This document shows, piece by piece, positions 12,049-22,875 of a DNA stretch of 64,000 nucleotides. Positions within the stretch are counted from its first letter, which is position 1. Each line of letters starts with the position of its first letter. Origin of the DNA: Anniella stebbinsi (Eukaryota > Chordata > Lepidosauria > Squamata > Anniellidae); NCBI GenBank assembly GCA_029215795.1, contig JARDYH010000005.1:157505814-157569813 (forward strand), written 5' to 3'. The notes below the pieces were generated by a model. That model had not been told where the DNA came from, made no database searches, and saw only the letters and a program-made list of their open reading frames with translations. The translations under genes and the position numbers were made by a program.

Positions 12049-12554
12049 GAGAGAGATTGAGATTTTTCCCCTGCAGGCATGCTGAGGCAGAGTGGCTGTG
12101 CTAATGTAGGAAAAATCCAGGTGGGGTTTCTATCTAAATAGGCAACAGCCTCTGGGATGCATTTAAAGCTGGCTTTTCAACAGTTCTTATAAGGAAAAAA
12201 CTGTTAATTATCTTGGCAAGATCTGGCTTGAAGGGGCTTGGTGCAATGCCTTATACTTGGATAGAGGAAAAAATGTACTTTAGTATAGGGGGTGAGACAT
12301 CTCGCATGGTTTCTCACAACCAAAAGCAATGTGAAGAGAATCTGTCTTTTTCAATAATTTCCCACTCCCTTGTAAAGCATAACTAATAGGGTTTATCAAC
12401 TTTTTTTTCCTAGTAGGGCTCCTGGGCTTTTAATTGCTGCACACTGGATGCAAGTTAAGCTTCGCTCCTGAAACTTAGCTACGTAGAAGAAGGAGTTTTA
12501 GTCAGTGCTGCTTGAAATATCTGTGGTGCAGGGTTGAGAAAAGCTACCGCAGCT
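10714..12554. other. Intergenic DNA with minor repeat remnants
   Basis: It contains a short remnant of the 'aagtaagtcccactgaattc' palindromic repeat at about 10868-10900, half of the 'gatgatgggaattgcagtcc' palindromic repeat at about 11935-11990, and a purine-rich GA microsatellite at about 12009-12058. The segment near 11755-11925 shares 'ttatcttgaaac' and 'cttcaaatagaggaca'-like blocks with 18720-18830, suggesting an unnamed dispersed repeat. No exon was recognised. Confidence 0.45.
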
Positions 12555-12873
12555 TAGGGTGACCCGATAAAATCCAGGTCAGGGCTCATGTAACTTTAAC
12601 AGTTGTAGAGAAAAGGAATTTCAGCCAGTGTCATCTGTATGCAATTAGTTCCTGGTGAAATTCCCTCTTCATCACAACATTTAAAGTTGCAGGGGCCCTG
12701 TCGTCTTTTGTATATGGTCACTCTAGTATAGTGCTTGCAACTTTAACTGTTGTGATGAAGAGGGAATTTCACCAGGAACTAATTGCATACAAATGACACT
12801 GGCTGAAATTCCCTTTTCTCTACAACTGTTAAAGTTACATGAGCCCTGACCTGGATTTTATCTGGTCAGCCTA
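12555..12873. mobile_element. Palindromic hAT-type element, TAGGGTGACC family
   Basis: This 319-bp copy is a near-complete inverted repeat: the left arm (TAGGGTGACCCGATAAAATC...) is mirrored by the right arm (...GATTTTATCTGGTCAGCCTA). Perfect 8-bp duplications (ccgcagct) lie at 12547-12554 and 12874-12881. The arms share 'aactttaacagttgt' and 'gaaattccctcttcatcac', the family signature. It has no coding capacity. Confidence 0.9.
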
Positions 12874-12902
12874 CCGCAGCTACAGTCTCTACACAACTAT
12901 TA

Positions 12903-13001
12903 AAAGTACTAGAGAAGCCCTATTCTAGTAAATGAGCCAATCTGCAAAGGAAGAGTGGCCAGATGCAAAGGAGAATAGGGCTTCTCTAATACTTGTAACA
13001 T
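12903..13001. repeat. Short inverted repeat around 'agagaagccctattct'
   Basis: The left arm gtactagagaagccctattc and the right arm gaatagggcttctctaatac are nearly exact reverse complements, separated by about 45 bases. It could be a further small palindromic element; no target duplication was defined. Confidence 0.55.
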
Positions 13002-13146
13002 TTCTGACTGTCAAGCTCTGCTAACGAAACAGGAATCTTGCAGTCCTAATCTAAACTCCGGGTTTCCAAACTACTGGCCTGACCTGGAGATGTGCTGCCT
13101 AATAATGGTATTATGGTGATATGGATTTTGAACATTTCTCTTTTGG

Positions 13147-13424
13147 TAGGGTGACCATATAAAAAGGAGGACAGGGCTCCTGTACCTTTAATAGATGTAT
13201 TGAAAGGGGAATTTTCAGCGAGTCATTTGTTTGCATGCAGCACCTGGAGTGACTACATTAGAGTAACTAGATACAAAAGAGGGCAGGGCTCCTGCAGCTT
13301 TAACTGTTGTGATGAAGAGGGAATTTCACCAGGTGCTGTATGCATACACACCTGCTGAAATTCCCCTTGCAATACATCTGTTAAGCTACAGGAGCCCTGT
13401 CCTCCTTTTCATATGGTCACCCTA
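13147..13424. mobile_element. Palindromic hAT-type element, TAGGGTGACC family
   Basis: A 278-bp copy starts TAGGGTGACCATATAAAAAG and ends CATATGGTCACCCTA. It shares the arms and the central 'gagtaactagatacaaaaga' of the family. The flanks (ctcttttgg and ctcttgg) are an imperfect target duplication. It is a shortened member of the CATATGAAAAGGAGG end type. Confidence 0.85.
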
Positions 13425-15037
13425 CTCTTGGCCAATACAGCTACTTTTGCTGTTCGTGCTTAAATGATGTTAAACTAGGACTGTTCCCCTGGCATAAACC
13501 TTCATTGATGTCCACTCAAACCTTCCAACCAAACTTCCCCTTCAAAAAAAAAAAAGCTCTAATTTCCTTTGCAATAATACTTTTTATTTAGATATAGTTT
13601 ACAATTAAAGGTTCATTCAACTGAAGGACTTGAATAAATCCATACATATGTAAATTACAATTATTATATAGTACATAAAATAATAATAAAAAAAACAATA
13701 CAGGGTTGACCTTGCTGTGATTTGTCTCTTCATTATTCATACATGCCAGCAAACAGCACAATATATGGTAGGAAGGAAAATGGGGCTTTGGGAAAAGAAA
13801 AGGTGTTAATTCAGTTTTTTTCTAATATAAAGTTTACAAGGGTAAGCAGTTTAGCATTTCCCCCACCCCAAAGTAGGACCTGGCTCAAGTGTAGACACTG
13901 GTTGGTCTCTCCATTGCTTTGCTATCTTAACCTCCTCCGCAGCCCTAAGTTTCTAACTTAGCCAGAAGACATCAATGATCAAATAGTACCACCCAGTGAT
14001 CATTTAAGAAATAACTGCACTGTGCACTGCAATGCATTTTAATGCTGCCCAGCAAACACTAATAGATCTGGGTATTTCTACTGCCATCCAACATGTAATA
14101 TAGCATCAGCAATGAACTAGACACAGTAAACCAGGAGTGAGCCATCTTTAGGCTTGTGGGATCTGTGTTGTTTTTCACTAGAACCACCAGCAGGAACCAG
14201 GTGCAACACAATGGCTCTGGAATTGCAGAACTATTGTTATAATTATTGTTGCTGTTGTTAAGAATTTAATTTATTTCAAACCCCCCCCCCCCCCCCCCAT
14301 GTTCAAGGTGTGCCTCTGAGCACACACTCAGCCCAGGAATTTGTTTTCCGTAGCAGAACCTGAACGCAGCCAATGAGATGGAGCTCCCTTCTGCCTCCTA
14401 GTGGAAGGTGAAGAAAAAAAGGTGATACTGTGGAATACAGTGTTTTGTCTGTTTACATGCAAAGATCACACCCTGTTGCACTAACATACCTGCCGTGGCT
14501 GTAAGAGGAAAGATCCCTTATGATATGGATTCAACAACATTGTATCGTAGAAAATCAGCAACTTCTCTCCAAGATTCAGCAGTTGTATTGAAGTCCTCCC
14601 ATACCAAGTGACTCCGGAGGTACCAGGATAAGCTTTTCTCAGTATGCCAAGCGGTAGTTCTGAACTCCTGGCCTAAAGCAAAACCAGTCTCTCCTTCCCG
14701 ATTTAACCTAACTTAAATCTGCTCCACTCAGTTATCAGGATGGGGTTTAATCTGAACCAGGGGCAACTGAAATCCAATTCTAATATCTGGGTTCATTCAT
14801 AGAAGATGTGAAGAAATAACACTCAAGGGGCCTCTGGGCATGTGCAGAGTGCATTTTGTCACTCACCAAGTAACCATAGCTTCAACTTCTGATTTTGTTT
14901 TTAATATTGCCTTGCAAACTGGGATTCTCCCTAACTCTTGCAAGTCCATTCCTGAATCCAAAGCCTGAGGCTTGGCCACAACCTCAACCTCTCCCTCCCC
15001 ACCTCTCCCCAAAATCCAGCTGCCTCCATGCTGCAAC
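13425..15037. other. Intergenic DNA, nothing firm
   Basis: Contains a poly-C tract at about 14281-14299 and AT-rich DNA at 13566-13700. No exon or intact repeat was recognised. Confidence 0.4.
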
Positions 15038-15183
15038 CTGAGCTGGAGAAGTCTTGGTTGAGTCATTCTGCTGATGCTCCCCAGGCTTGGCCAAGTAGGA
15101 GTCACCGCTTGGAGGGGCTCCTAGCTGAATGTCCAGCGTGTTCTGGTGAAATGGGTGGCTGGGGAATGATGGGACCACATTAG
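15038..15183 (-). CDS. Possible internal exon of unknown gene (weak)
   Basis: On the minus strand a strong pyrimidine tract and acceptor (cccttttctccctacag) precede 146 open bases that end at CAG before GT (cag-gttgca). The translation runs ANVVPSFPSH, then HPFHQNTLDIQLG, then PSGDSYLAKPGEHQQ and KTSPAQ. I do not recognise it. The donor is poor and the phases (one base needed at the 5' side, codon boundary at the 3' side) fit nothing I can identify. It lies where RNF39 introns would be, but it does not resemble the RNF39 SPRY region. A chance open frame is quite possible. Confidence 0.2.
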
Positions 15184-15354
15184 CTGTAGGGAGAAAAGGG
15201 GGAAATGGAATGGAAATGGTGAAGATCAATGGCATTGGAGAAGCTTGCATTTCTCTGTGCTTGGTTGCTCAGCAGAGAATCTCAGGAGGGTTTTTACCTG
15301 TCAGGCTGCTCAATGGTCTTTGAGCCTGTCTCAAGCCCTTTCAAGGGGTAACTA

Positions 15355-15545
15355 GGAAAAAAGGAAGCTGCCTTCTAGTGAATCAAGACCATGGGTCCAT
15401 CTACACCAGTATTGCTAACACTGACTGGCAGCTGATCGCCAGGGTTTCAAGTAGGAGCTTTTCCAGCCCTACCTGGAAAAACCAGGAACTGAACCTGTAA
15501 CCTTCCACATGCAAGGCAGGTGCTCTACCACCGAGCCACAGACCT
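15355..15545 (-). mobile_element. tRNA-derived SINE with LINE-like tail
   Basis: Read on the minus strand it has a tRNA-like head (gtggctcggtggtagagcac, then 'gcatgtggaaggttacaggt'), a body with 'ccaggtagggctgg'-like text, and a tail 'gatggacccatggtcttgat'-like ending in 'aaggcagcttcctt'-like sequence. It is the same family as the copies at 25548, 30712, 40246, 44098 and 58310. Confidence 0.75.
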
Positions 15546-15649
15546 GTCTAGTCTCTTTGGTGGGGCACACACTGTGCCATGACTGAGGAAACTATTACTG
15601 AGCTGTGATAAGTACATTTTATTTATCAATGTATCCAGTTAGTTTAAAT

Positions 15650-15995
15650 GTTGATGGTGGGGGGCATATCTCAGCGGCAGAGCACATGTTTTGTGTTCAA
15701 AATGTCCCAGGTTCTATCTCCAATTAATATAACAATAATGATGATAATGGACCTCGGGTAGACGATGACATGGAACTTCTCTCCTTGAAAGACTCTAGAG
15801 ATGTGCTGCCAGTCATAGCAGCCAATGCCCTTTCCCAATCTCGGGACCCCAGACGTTGGACTATAATTCCCATCATCCTTGACCATGGGCTCTGGGGATC
15901 ATGGGAGTTGCAGTCCAACAACATCTGGGGTTGGGAAAAGCTAGGCTAGATGAATATACAGTCTGACCTAGTAGAAGGCAGCTGCTTATGTTATT
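15650..15995 (+). mobile_element. tRNA-derived SINE interrupted by a palindromic element
   Basis: The head 'catatctcagcggcagagca' and the tail 'ggctagatgaatatacagtc' followed by 'tagaaggcagctgcttatgt' belong to one SINE on the plus strand. Between them, about 15829-15947 holds the palindromic 'ggactataattcccatcatc' / 'gatcatgggagttgcagtcc' element, which therefore inserted into an older SINE. Confidence 0.7.
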
Positions 15996-16119
15996 CTGAA
16001 TTAAAACTCGAAATCCACTTCCCTTTTTAACAGCTGCAAAGGTGTGCTTTTAGACTGAGTGTATAGGAGTAAGGATTGCCCACCTGCAGTGAAGCCCATC
16101 CGTGTGCACTTCTGCATGA

Positions 16120-16372
16120 GTCAGTGATTGGGGAGGGAGCATAGCTCAGAGCATGTGCTTTGCCTGTAGAAGTTCCCAAGTTCACCTCCAGTTAGAATCT
16201 AACTCTTAGATTTAAGTGTTAGAGGAATCACAGGTGATGGGTAAGAGAAACACCCTTCTCTTTCTTGAGGCCCTCTGCCAATCAGAGCACACACGGTACT
16301 GAGATGGATGGAGAATTAATCTGACCTGGCATAAAGTAGCTTTGTATGTTTCTCCTATGTTGTGTCACTGTG
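16120..16372 (+). mobile_element. tRNA-derived SINE, diverged copy
   Basis: The head 'gagggagcatagctcagagc' with 'atgtgctttgcctgtagaag' and the tail 'ggagaattaatctgacctgg' with 'taaagtagctttgtatgttt' match the family at 15355 and 25548. It is clearly older or more mutated than the copy at 40246. Confidence 0.6.
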
Positions 16373-16974
16373 TGATTCCTTATTCTGGCCTTGCTTCTTT
16401 CCAGTCATCAGTCTCAATGGGGAATGATGGTTGTGCTGTGTCTCTGCAGCTATGATTACATCAGAAAGAAGTGAATAACCCAGAGAAAGCAAAATTACTC
16501 ACCCTCAGAGGAGGTTGCCCAGAGTATCTCTGTATGAGTTACTGCATTGAGTATACCATCTTCCAATCAGGAGATGCCTCCAAACAGCAACTCCAGCAGG
16601 ATGGACTCCACTAGGGGTGGGTAATTCTTGTTCTCACACCTATTTTCTGGGCACAAGTGCTTCCAATTTTATTCTATTTTATTTTATTTTATTTTAAGAC
16701 TCCCCAGCTATTAGAAGTTTGAGAAATGTTGGTTCAAAGGTCTCACTATTTGGAGAGAAGAGGGAGATGAGCATTTGTAATGCAAAAGGGCATTCTGGCC
16801 AGTGCAGGATTTACACTCACATGGCAAACTGAATGAAGCAAGAACAACTCTTTAAGTTTCATGCATGGAAAATATGTCAGAAGAAACACCATAAAATTAC
16901 TGCAACTATTTGCTGCAGCACCAGATTTCCAAAACTGTTAACCATCCATACCTGATGTATGCCTCTTTTTCAGC
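16373..16974. other. Intergenic DNA, nothing recognised
   Basis: Contains an ATTTT-type pentanucleotide run at about 16671-16696. Nothing else is supported. Confidence 0.4.
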
Positions 16975-17058
16975 ACAATCCTATGCATGTCTACTCAGAA
17001 GTAAGTCCTATTGAGTTCCTGGGTCTTACTCCTAGGTAAGTGGGTATAGGATTGCAGG
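16975..17058. repeat. Palindromic repeat ('caatcctatgcatgtctact' family)
   Basis: The left arm 'aatcctatgcatgtctactc' and 'agaagtaagtccta' and the right arm 'tcttactcctaggtaagtgg' with 'tataggattgcag' form a stem-like inverted repeat. Relatives lie at about 10868, 19284-19493, 29284-29376, 37235-37392 and 61505-61585. Confidence 0.7.
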
Positions 17059-17090
17059 TTTAACATGTTTCAGGTAAGGAGAGTCTAGAA

Positions 17091-17220
17091 CAGCTTTCTC
17101 CAACCGTGTGCCCTCCAGATGCCTTTGGCTTCAAGTCCCATCAACCCCAGTGAGAATGGCCAGTGGATGATGGGATTTGTACCCCAACACATCTGGAGGG
17201 CATCAGGTTGGGGAAAGCTG
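17091..17220. repeat. Palindromic repeat ('tgccctccagatg' family)
   Basis: The left arm (cagctttctccaaccgtgtg, ccctccagatg) is mirrored by the right arm (catctggagggcatcaggtt, ggggaaagctg). The centre has two 'gatgg'-containing halves. It belongs to the same broad group as the elements at 33763-33899, 55375-55495 and 60055-60165. Confidence 0.75.
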
Positions 17221-17278
17221 CTCCATGATACCTAAATGGTGCTCAGCTGCCTAGGACCGACAGGCATTGTGGTCAAAC

Positions 17279-17474
17279 CAGTGGCGGCTGGTGGGGCTGT
17301 GACTTCATTCTGGGTTTCAGTGAGAACTCTAAAAGAGCTATCCCAGATGATCAGTCCTATCCCCAAAATAGGTTCAGAACTCTGAATAGCTCCTTTAAGT
17401 TCTGTCTGGTTCTGACTGAAACCCAGGATGGATTCATGGCCCCTTCCCCAAAATGGAGCCACCAGCCTCCACCG
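17279..17474. mobile_element. Palindromic hAT-type element (CAGTGGCGGCTGGTGG ends)
   Basis: The ends are CAGTGGCGGCTGGTGG and CCACCAGCCTCCACCG. The arms share 'tgggtttcagt' and 'gttctgactgaaaccca' in opposite orientation. The flanks ggtcaaac and agaccaac match at 5 of 8 bases, a weak target duplication. The better preserved copy is 32962-33158. Confidence 0.75.
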
Positions 17475-17977
17475 AGACCAACATCTGGACAGCCAGAAGT
17501 TGCCATGATAGGACACAGGTTTTGTATGCATGAGACTTTCAGATGCAATCTCTGGCAGCTTCAGTGATAAAGTGTCCCAAAATAAGAAAGTGGGAAGACT
17601 TACCATCTGCACACTTCTCTGATGCTTTCCTAGAGAAAGAGAGAAAAGATGACATTAGATGGACAGGGCACGATGGTTATCTTTATTTGTCTACAGTGGT
17701 AAATTCTGAAGTGCAGACACTCTTTGTCATAGTCCCCATAGCTGTGCCACCAGGAGAGTGTCAAAATTCAGGCAGCTTTGTTGATCCATATCAACAAACC
17801 ACTCCTAGCTGTTTTCATCTCCACCAGAAGCAAGCCTTTTGTAAAGCTAATGAGCCTTAATTGTCTATTTAGGACTAAGTCACCTCAAAATATTTTGCAT
17901 TACAACACAGATTGCTTACAGCAAAATATTGTTCCTGGGAGAATCCATTCCCCACACCTCCCCAGTTATTTAACTGG
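17475..17977. other. Intergenic DNA, nothing recognised
   Basis: A 105-codon open frame at 17543-17860 (+) shows no recognisable motif and I treat it as chance. Confidence 0.4.
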
Positions 17978-18438
17978 TTCACACATAACAGTGGCAAATT
18001 GTGGGTTAATTAACCCACAATTTGCCAGGTCATGTGCTGCTGCCATTCTGAATACGCAACCTCTAGTCAGCCCAATTGGAGGTTGGTCTGTGATGTGTGA
18101 ACCCAGACACTATGGGTTAATCGTGAGTTAAACAACCCAAAGCTAACCTTCAATTAATTGTTAGACTAACTTTGGGTCGTTTAACTCAGGCTTAAGATAT
18201 ATTGGCCCTGTTCAGAAGTCACCTTAAACTATGGCTTTAATCATGGTGAATAAGGCAAAAAGCCTTATTATTCACCATGGTTAAAGCTGTGGTTTAAGGT
18301 GTCTTCTGAACAGGGCCAGTGTTGGGTTCGCATGTCACAGACCAACTTCAGATCAGAGGCTACATATTCAAAATGGCAGTGGCACATGCTGCATCAAATC
18401 ATGGATTAATTAACCATTTGCCGCCATCACAAGTGAAT
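17978..18438. mobile_element. Large palindromic element with a second palindrome nested in it
   Basis: The outer left arm (about 17978-18112: 'tgtgggttaattaacccaca', 'gctgctgccattctgaatac', 'ggttggtctgtgatgtgtga') pairs with the right arm (about 18317-18438) read on the other strand ('ggttaattaatccatgattt', 'ccactgccattttgaatatg', 'gttggtctgtgacatgcgaa'). Inside it, 18204-18317 is a separate palindrome (see next entry). Confidence 0.8.
18204..18317. mobile_element. Near-perfect palindromic element (GGCCCTGTTCAGAAG ends)
   Basis: The 114-bp sequence starts ggccctgttcagaagtcacc and ends ggtgtcttctgaacagggcc, with a central 'ttattcaccatggttaaagc' matching the other arm. Almost the whole element would fold into one hairpin. 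Confidence 0.8.
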
Positions 18439-19283
18439 TGGCACACTGTGAGTATTGTGTCTAAGCTCTGGGGGAGTAGTAGGAAAGTCATTGCAAAAAG
18501 GAGAACATGCATTGCCAAAAGAGAGGACATAAGGTTGTGCGAAAATTGCATACGCTAATGTATGAGTGAAATTTAGAAAAAAAATGCTATAATTGAAATA
18601 GATATACAATCCAGTGCCCCATAACGGGGAAGTCCATGACCAGCAGACCTGCGTGCCTGCTCAGCATGCCTCCCAGGTGCCAGCTGTTGATGGGCAACTT
18701 CTCCTGCTCTCCTTCCTTATGGTTCTTATCTTGAAACCGGACTGAGACCAGGTAGCTCTTCAAAGAAAGCACTATCCTCTGACAGAGCTTCAAATAGAAG
18801 GTTGTTCTCTGTACAGCAGGACACCTGCCTTCCTAGCCCAGGAGTGGCAAATGATGTCATCCTCCCTGCTCATTGAAATGTCCCAGCCTATGAGTCCTGG
18901 CTCCACTATAGCACTCATGCCAGGACTAGAGGATCAGTAAAGTGGGAAATGGGAAAAACCCTCATGATCTTTTACACAAAGATCAGCGCACCGATCTGTG
19001 GAAGATACATATCTAGGCATGTTTGTATGGCTTCCAAATCTTCCCAGCAAGAGCAGAGCTGTTATGACTTCAAACTAGGCAAGTCGAGCGATCTAACCAA
19101 GGTCAGCAGAGGTCTGGAGGCAAGTCCCTGATGCGGCCCAGGTGAACAAAGTGGGAGCAATCAGGATGCGGGCACATTGTGGTTTATTAAGCCAGGATTG
19201 ATGACTTATTGTGAAATGCAAACACAGCCATAGAGCTGACAGCCATGCATCTGGAAGGGGTATCGAATTCAGTTTAGAGTTTA
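18439..19283. other. Intergenic DNA, mostly unassigned
   Basis: About 18720-18830 shares short blocks with 11840-11925, suggesting an unnamed dispersed repeat. Nothing else is supported. Confidence 0.4.
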
Positions 19284-19493
19284 AGGATGCAATCCTATGC
19301 ATGTTTAGACAAAAAAACATACAACTCCCAGCATTCCCTAGTCAGGGGCTGCTGGGAACTGTAGGACTTTTTTCTGTCCAAACATGCATAGGATTGTGCC
19401 CTAAGGCTGCAATCCTATACACACGTACCTGGGAGCAAGTCCCATTGAATTCAGTGGGACTTGCTTTTGAGTAGACATGCCAGGATTGCACTG
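19284..19493. repeat. Two palindromic repeats side by side ('caatcctatgcatg' family)
   Basis: The first, about 19284-19400, pairs 'caatcctatgcatgtttaga' and 'acaactcccagcattcccta' with 'ggggctgctgggaactgtag' and 'ccaaacatgcataggattgt'. The second, about 19403-19493, pairs 'gctgcaatcctatacacacg' and 'agcaagtcccattgaattca' with 'ttgagtagacatgccaggat'. They are two related but distinct families joined end to end. Confidence 0.75.
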
Positions 19494-19848
19494 TAACTTT
19501 TAGGCTAACATACTTATATTAAGATCATTTGTTACTGACAGTCATTATTTAAGACAGTATTAACGTTAAAAAACTCATTTAATTTAAAAAGTATTGTAAA
19601 GTATCATTTTGTTTTTACACGCTATGTCTGGTGTCCATGGCTGTGAAAGCAGCTGCCTAGCCAGATGAGGATAAGGCTCCTATCCCTTTAAGAGGTGTGC
19701 AGCTAAAACTCCCCAAATTCCCTCTTCTACTAAAACACCAGAAGAAGGAAAGGAACCCTGGCTACTGTAAAGGATTTCTGTTCTGCTCCTATTATTATTT
19801 TAATAGTGTACTTTGCCGGGAAATAGGGGGCTATGCTTTTGTGATTGT

Positions 19849-20208
19849 TAGGGTGCCTCTACAAGAGGCATTTAAAGCTCTTTCAAGGCGCATTAAAAAA
19901 TTTACCTCTACAAGAACGGAGCGCAAATCGGGCGTAGAGGCGCGTTATCTCCCCGATTATGCGCATTATCGAATGCGCGTTAAATCGTGAGTTTTATTTT
20001 GCTCCGCCCGTTAAAGCACATTTTGACTGTGTGAATAAGCGCTTATGCGCATTAACTACTTGTAAAGCGCATTTTGGACATCTGTTAATGCGCTTCGCCG
20101 CCTCTCGCCACCTCTCGTGCAGAGGGATTAGGCGTAAATGCACTTCTGCGATTATGCGCATAATCGCCTAACCAGGCACAAAAGCGAATCCTTGTAGAGG
20201 GGACCTTA
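19849..20208. mobile_element. GCGCATTA-rich DNA element with inverted ends
   Basis: The 360-bp segment starts TAGGGTGCCTCTACAAG and ends CTTGTAGAGGGGACCTTA, an inverted repeat. The interior is full of 'gcgcatta' and 'taatgcgc' words in both orientations. The flanks gtgattgt and ctgtgtgt match at only 5 of 8 bases, so hAT membership is suggested, not proven. A related longer copy is at 51284-52303. Confidence 0.65.
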
Positions 20209-20659
20209 CTGTGTGTGTGCTTATTTAAAGGGGCAGGATCAAAATTTGGGTTGAGTTTCCCCAAATCTCAATGCCCAATGTAGAGTCTAAATTGCAGAGG
20301 GTATGCAGGGTGGGGGGATGTACAGGGCCCAGCCCCACCGAGATGGAGCCACCCTCACCCAGCCTGATTCCATGTACAGAAGGTGACCAGACTGACAGTT
20401 AAGTCTTCTTTCAACATTGGTGACAGGACAGCATCTTCCATTGCACCTGAAGGAAGCAGGTTAGCTTAGGGGACAGGGAAGGGGATCACGTGGCACATGC
20501 AGATCTATCCCTTCTGAGGCCCTCAGTATCTGTCCCCTGAGGCGGACACTTTGGAGCCTAATGGGAGGGCCCACCTGGTGTGTGCATATTTGAAAAAGAG
20601 GGTGATCAGCTACAAAAGGACAACAGTTTCCCAGGTAACCTCAAATTCCTTAATAGGAT
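20209..20659. other. Intergenic DNA, nothing recognised
   Basis: No exon or identifiable repeat. Confidence 0.4.
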
Positions 20660-20960
20660 AGCATACAGGGCTGGTGTCAAGGGTAGGTATGGCCGGGCAC
20701 CCTCACCCCAGGGGGGGCACTAACAAGAGCCCCCTGGAGTTGCTCCACCTCTTCACCATGGCAACCTGCTTCCTCACCTGCCTTTCGCTCTGGCCGGACA
20801 GCAGTGGCGGTGAGAAGGAGGAGAAGGAGATGCCACGGCCTACTCGTTCTCTGCCTGTGAAGCAAGCCAGTGGTAGCGATGAGGAGGAGGAGGAGGACAA
20901 GAGCAGCTGGTGAAAATGGCCGTGAGAAGGTAGAGTCATGGAGGGAGGGAGGGAGCCTTC
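20660..20960 (+). repeat. Dispersed repeat, copy 1 of 2
   Basis: The block 'gggctggtgtcaagggtagg' through 'cctggagttgctccacctct', 'tcaccatggcaacctgcttc' and 'gtgaagcaagccagtggtag' is repeated in the same orientation at about 30367-30700. Short open frames cross it, but the two copies do not keep a common frame, so I treat it as non-coding. Confidence 0.7.
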
Positions 20961-22055
20961 CCCAGGGCGCCCTCCAAAACCAGAAGCCAGCACTGGTAGT
21001 GAATTTCAGAAAGTACAGTTTCTCTCTCACCTCTGTATATCCAGGTGTGCCTGTCTAAATTCCCTCTTTTATACAACTGATGCCCTGTTCTCCTTTGAAT
21101 CTTCTTGTCCACGTAAACAAGAGTTCTAGTCAGTTTGAGGGCAGGATTCATACATTTGGAGAAGACTGCAGTAAGGTTCTCCATCCTACCAAGAACACAC
21201 AGATATCAAAAATCTCTTCTCTCTTCAACTACGCCAAATGTAGGATAGCCCCGCTTCTTCTCTGTGCCTTTAACAGTGGCAAGGGAGCCTGAGATTCAAT
21301 GCATAATGCAGCCCTTCCCATGCCTGCCATCTTCATGGTGGGAAAGGGCTGCCCCTGATAAATTTCTACCTGTCGTACATTCGCTATAGGGCTTTGGCAG
21401 AAAGGAAGGTGGGGCTCCTTTCAAGGAGACATTCGCAGACTCCAATGGAGGCTGGTGGCTGCAATGTCAACAGGGTAGCGAAACTGCTCCGGGTTCTGAC
21501 TGATAGGTTGCCCATACTCCGCTGATAGGCATGCATGGCTCCTCATGCCACTTGCTCAACTGGCATCCCACGTGCTGTTTATTCCTGAGAAACAGGAGGG
21601 GTTGGCTATAATCCAGGCCGAGGCATGAGTAATAACGTAAACATGCCATTGCCCTGGGCCACCTTACCTAATGGTTGGCCTGCGAGTTATTAGTCACAGG
21701 GAGGGTGGCGCCCCTGATATCCTTCCAATTGGTTGTGCACGTGCTGTGCCTGGAATGGTACAATCACCACTCTGCACTGTGACATAGTCCAGCCCTACCC
21801 TGTGCTGGTGTGAGGTCATGAAACACACCCAGCTCAGCCTCTAGGAATTTACAAGCTGCCTGCTTTAATGGTGCTGTCTGGGTCAGAGGTGTCAGACCAT
21901 GCCCTGAGCTTTGATCCTGCACTTTGGGCCTCTTAACTCAAATTAACAATTTCCAGCACACGTAGATATACTAGGTGTTGCAGCAAATGCAATAAATCCT
22001 GTTGCTTTTATTGGATAAAGAGTCTTGCAACACTTTTATTGTAGCAGAGTGTAGC
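20961..22055. other. Intergenic DNA, nothing recognised
   Basis: Short open frames are present on both strands without motifs or splice context that I can support. Confidence 0.4.
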
Positions 22056-22196
22056 TAGAGTGACCAGCTCTGTTGTGATGAAGAGGGAATTTCACCAGGT
22101 GCTGCATGCATAACAATGACACTTGCTGAAATTCTGTTTTCTGTACAACTGTTAAAGATACAGGAGCCCTGTCCTCCTTTTCATATGGTCACCCTA
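22056..22196. mobile_element. TAGGGTGACC family element, internally deleted
   Basis: The left end TAGAGTGACC is followed almost at once by the right arm ('tgttgtgatgaagagggaat', 'gttaaagatacaggagccct') and the intact end CATATGGTCACCCTA. Most of the left arm has been lost. Confidence 0.75.
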
Positions 22197-22202
22197 CTAC
22201 AG

Positions 22203-22293
22203 CTTTCCATCTGCCCTAGCTAGCAGAGCCAGTGGTGAGGGATGATGGGAGTTTCAGTCGAATAACATCTGGAGGGCCACAAGTTGCCCCTTC
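22203..22293. repeat. Palindromic repeat remnant ('gatgatgggagtttcagtc')
   Basis: It contains the right half of the palindromic family seen at 17091 and 55375: 'gggatgatgggagtttcagt' followed by 'aacatctggagggccacaag'. Confidence 0.55.
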
Positions 22294-22867
22294 CTGATCT
22301 GAAGAAGCAGGTGAACCTCAGACACTTTGTCTCCCATTTGATAATTAAAGGTACAAATGTCTGGGTTGCCATCTGGCAAGCCTAGATGCCGGGCATTGAA
22401 CCAGAAATATCTGGTCTTCTGATTCCCCTACTATAACCATTTGTTATTAATTAGAAATCATAGTAGTTTTGCTCAATCGGGACATGTAGTTCAGCATCAT
22501 CTGTGTATGCTAGGTGATGTACAAAACGTAGAGAACCAAATGATACTATTCCTGCCTTGGAAACCTTCGGGCTTGTTTGCACTCCAAACTTGCATGACGT
22601 GACTGCTGAACAGATGCCAGCTCTGCGTTCCCCCAGGAGTATCGGATGCTGTTCCTGATTGTTTGGGGATGATGTCGCCCAGAGCTAATGAACAGAAGTC
22701 TTTATCTAGCACTTCCTCATGTTTGAAATACTAGAAGCCTTTGACCTGACATGGCACTTACATGCTCCATTGCCAGATAGTGTCCTGGTTTCCAATCTCT
22801 GTTCTATCGCCTCAAAGAGAGGAGGGATGCAGAGTTCAGTGCAGGGAGGCAGGCAGGCCTCATTCGT
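22294..22867. other. Intergenic DNA, nothing recognised
   Basis: No supported feature. Confidence 0.4.
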
Positions 22868-22875
22868 TTAGAAGG

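Noticed and set aside
12555..13424. CRISPR-like repeated blocks
   Set aside because: The repeats are inverted arms of palindromic transposons, not regularly spaced direct repeats, and the DNA is vertebrate.
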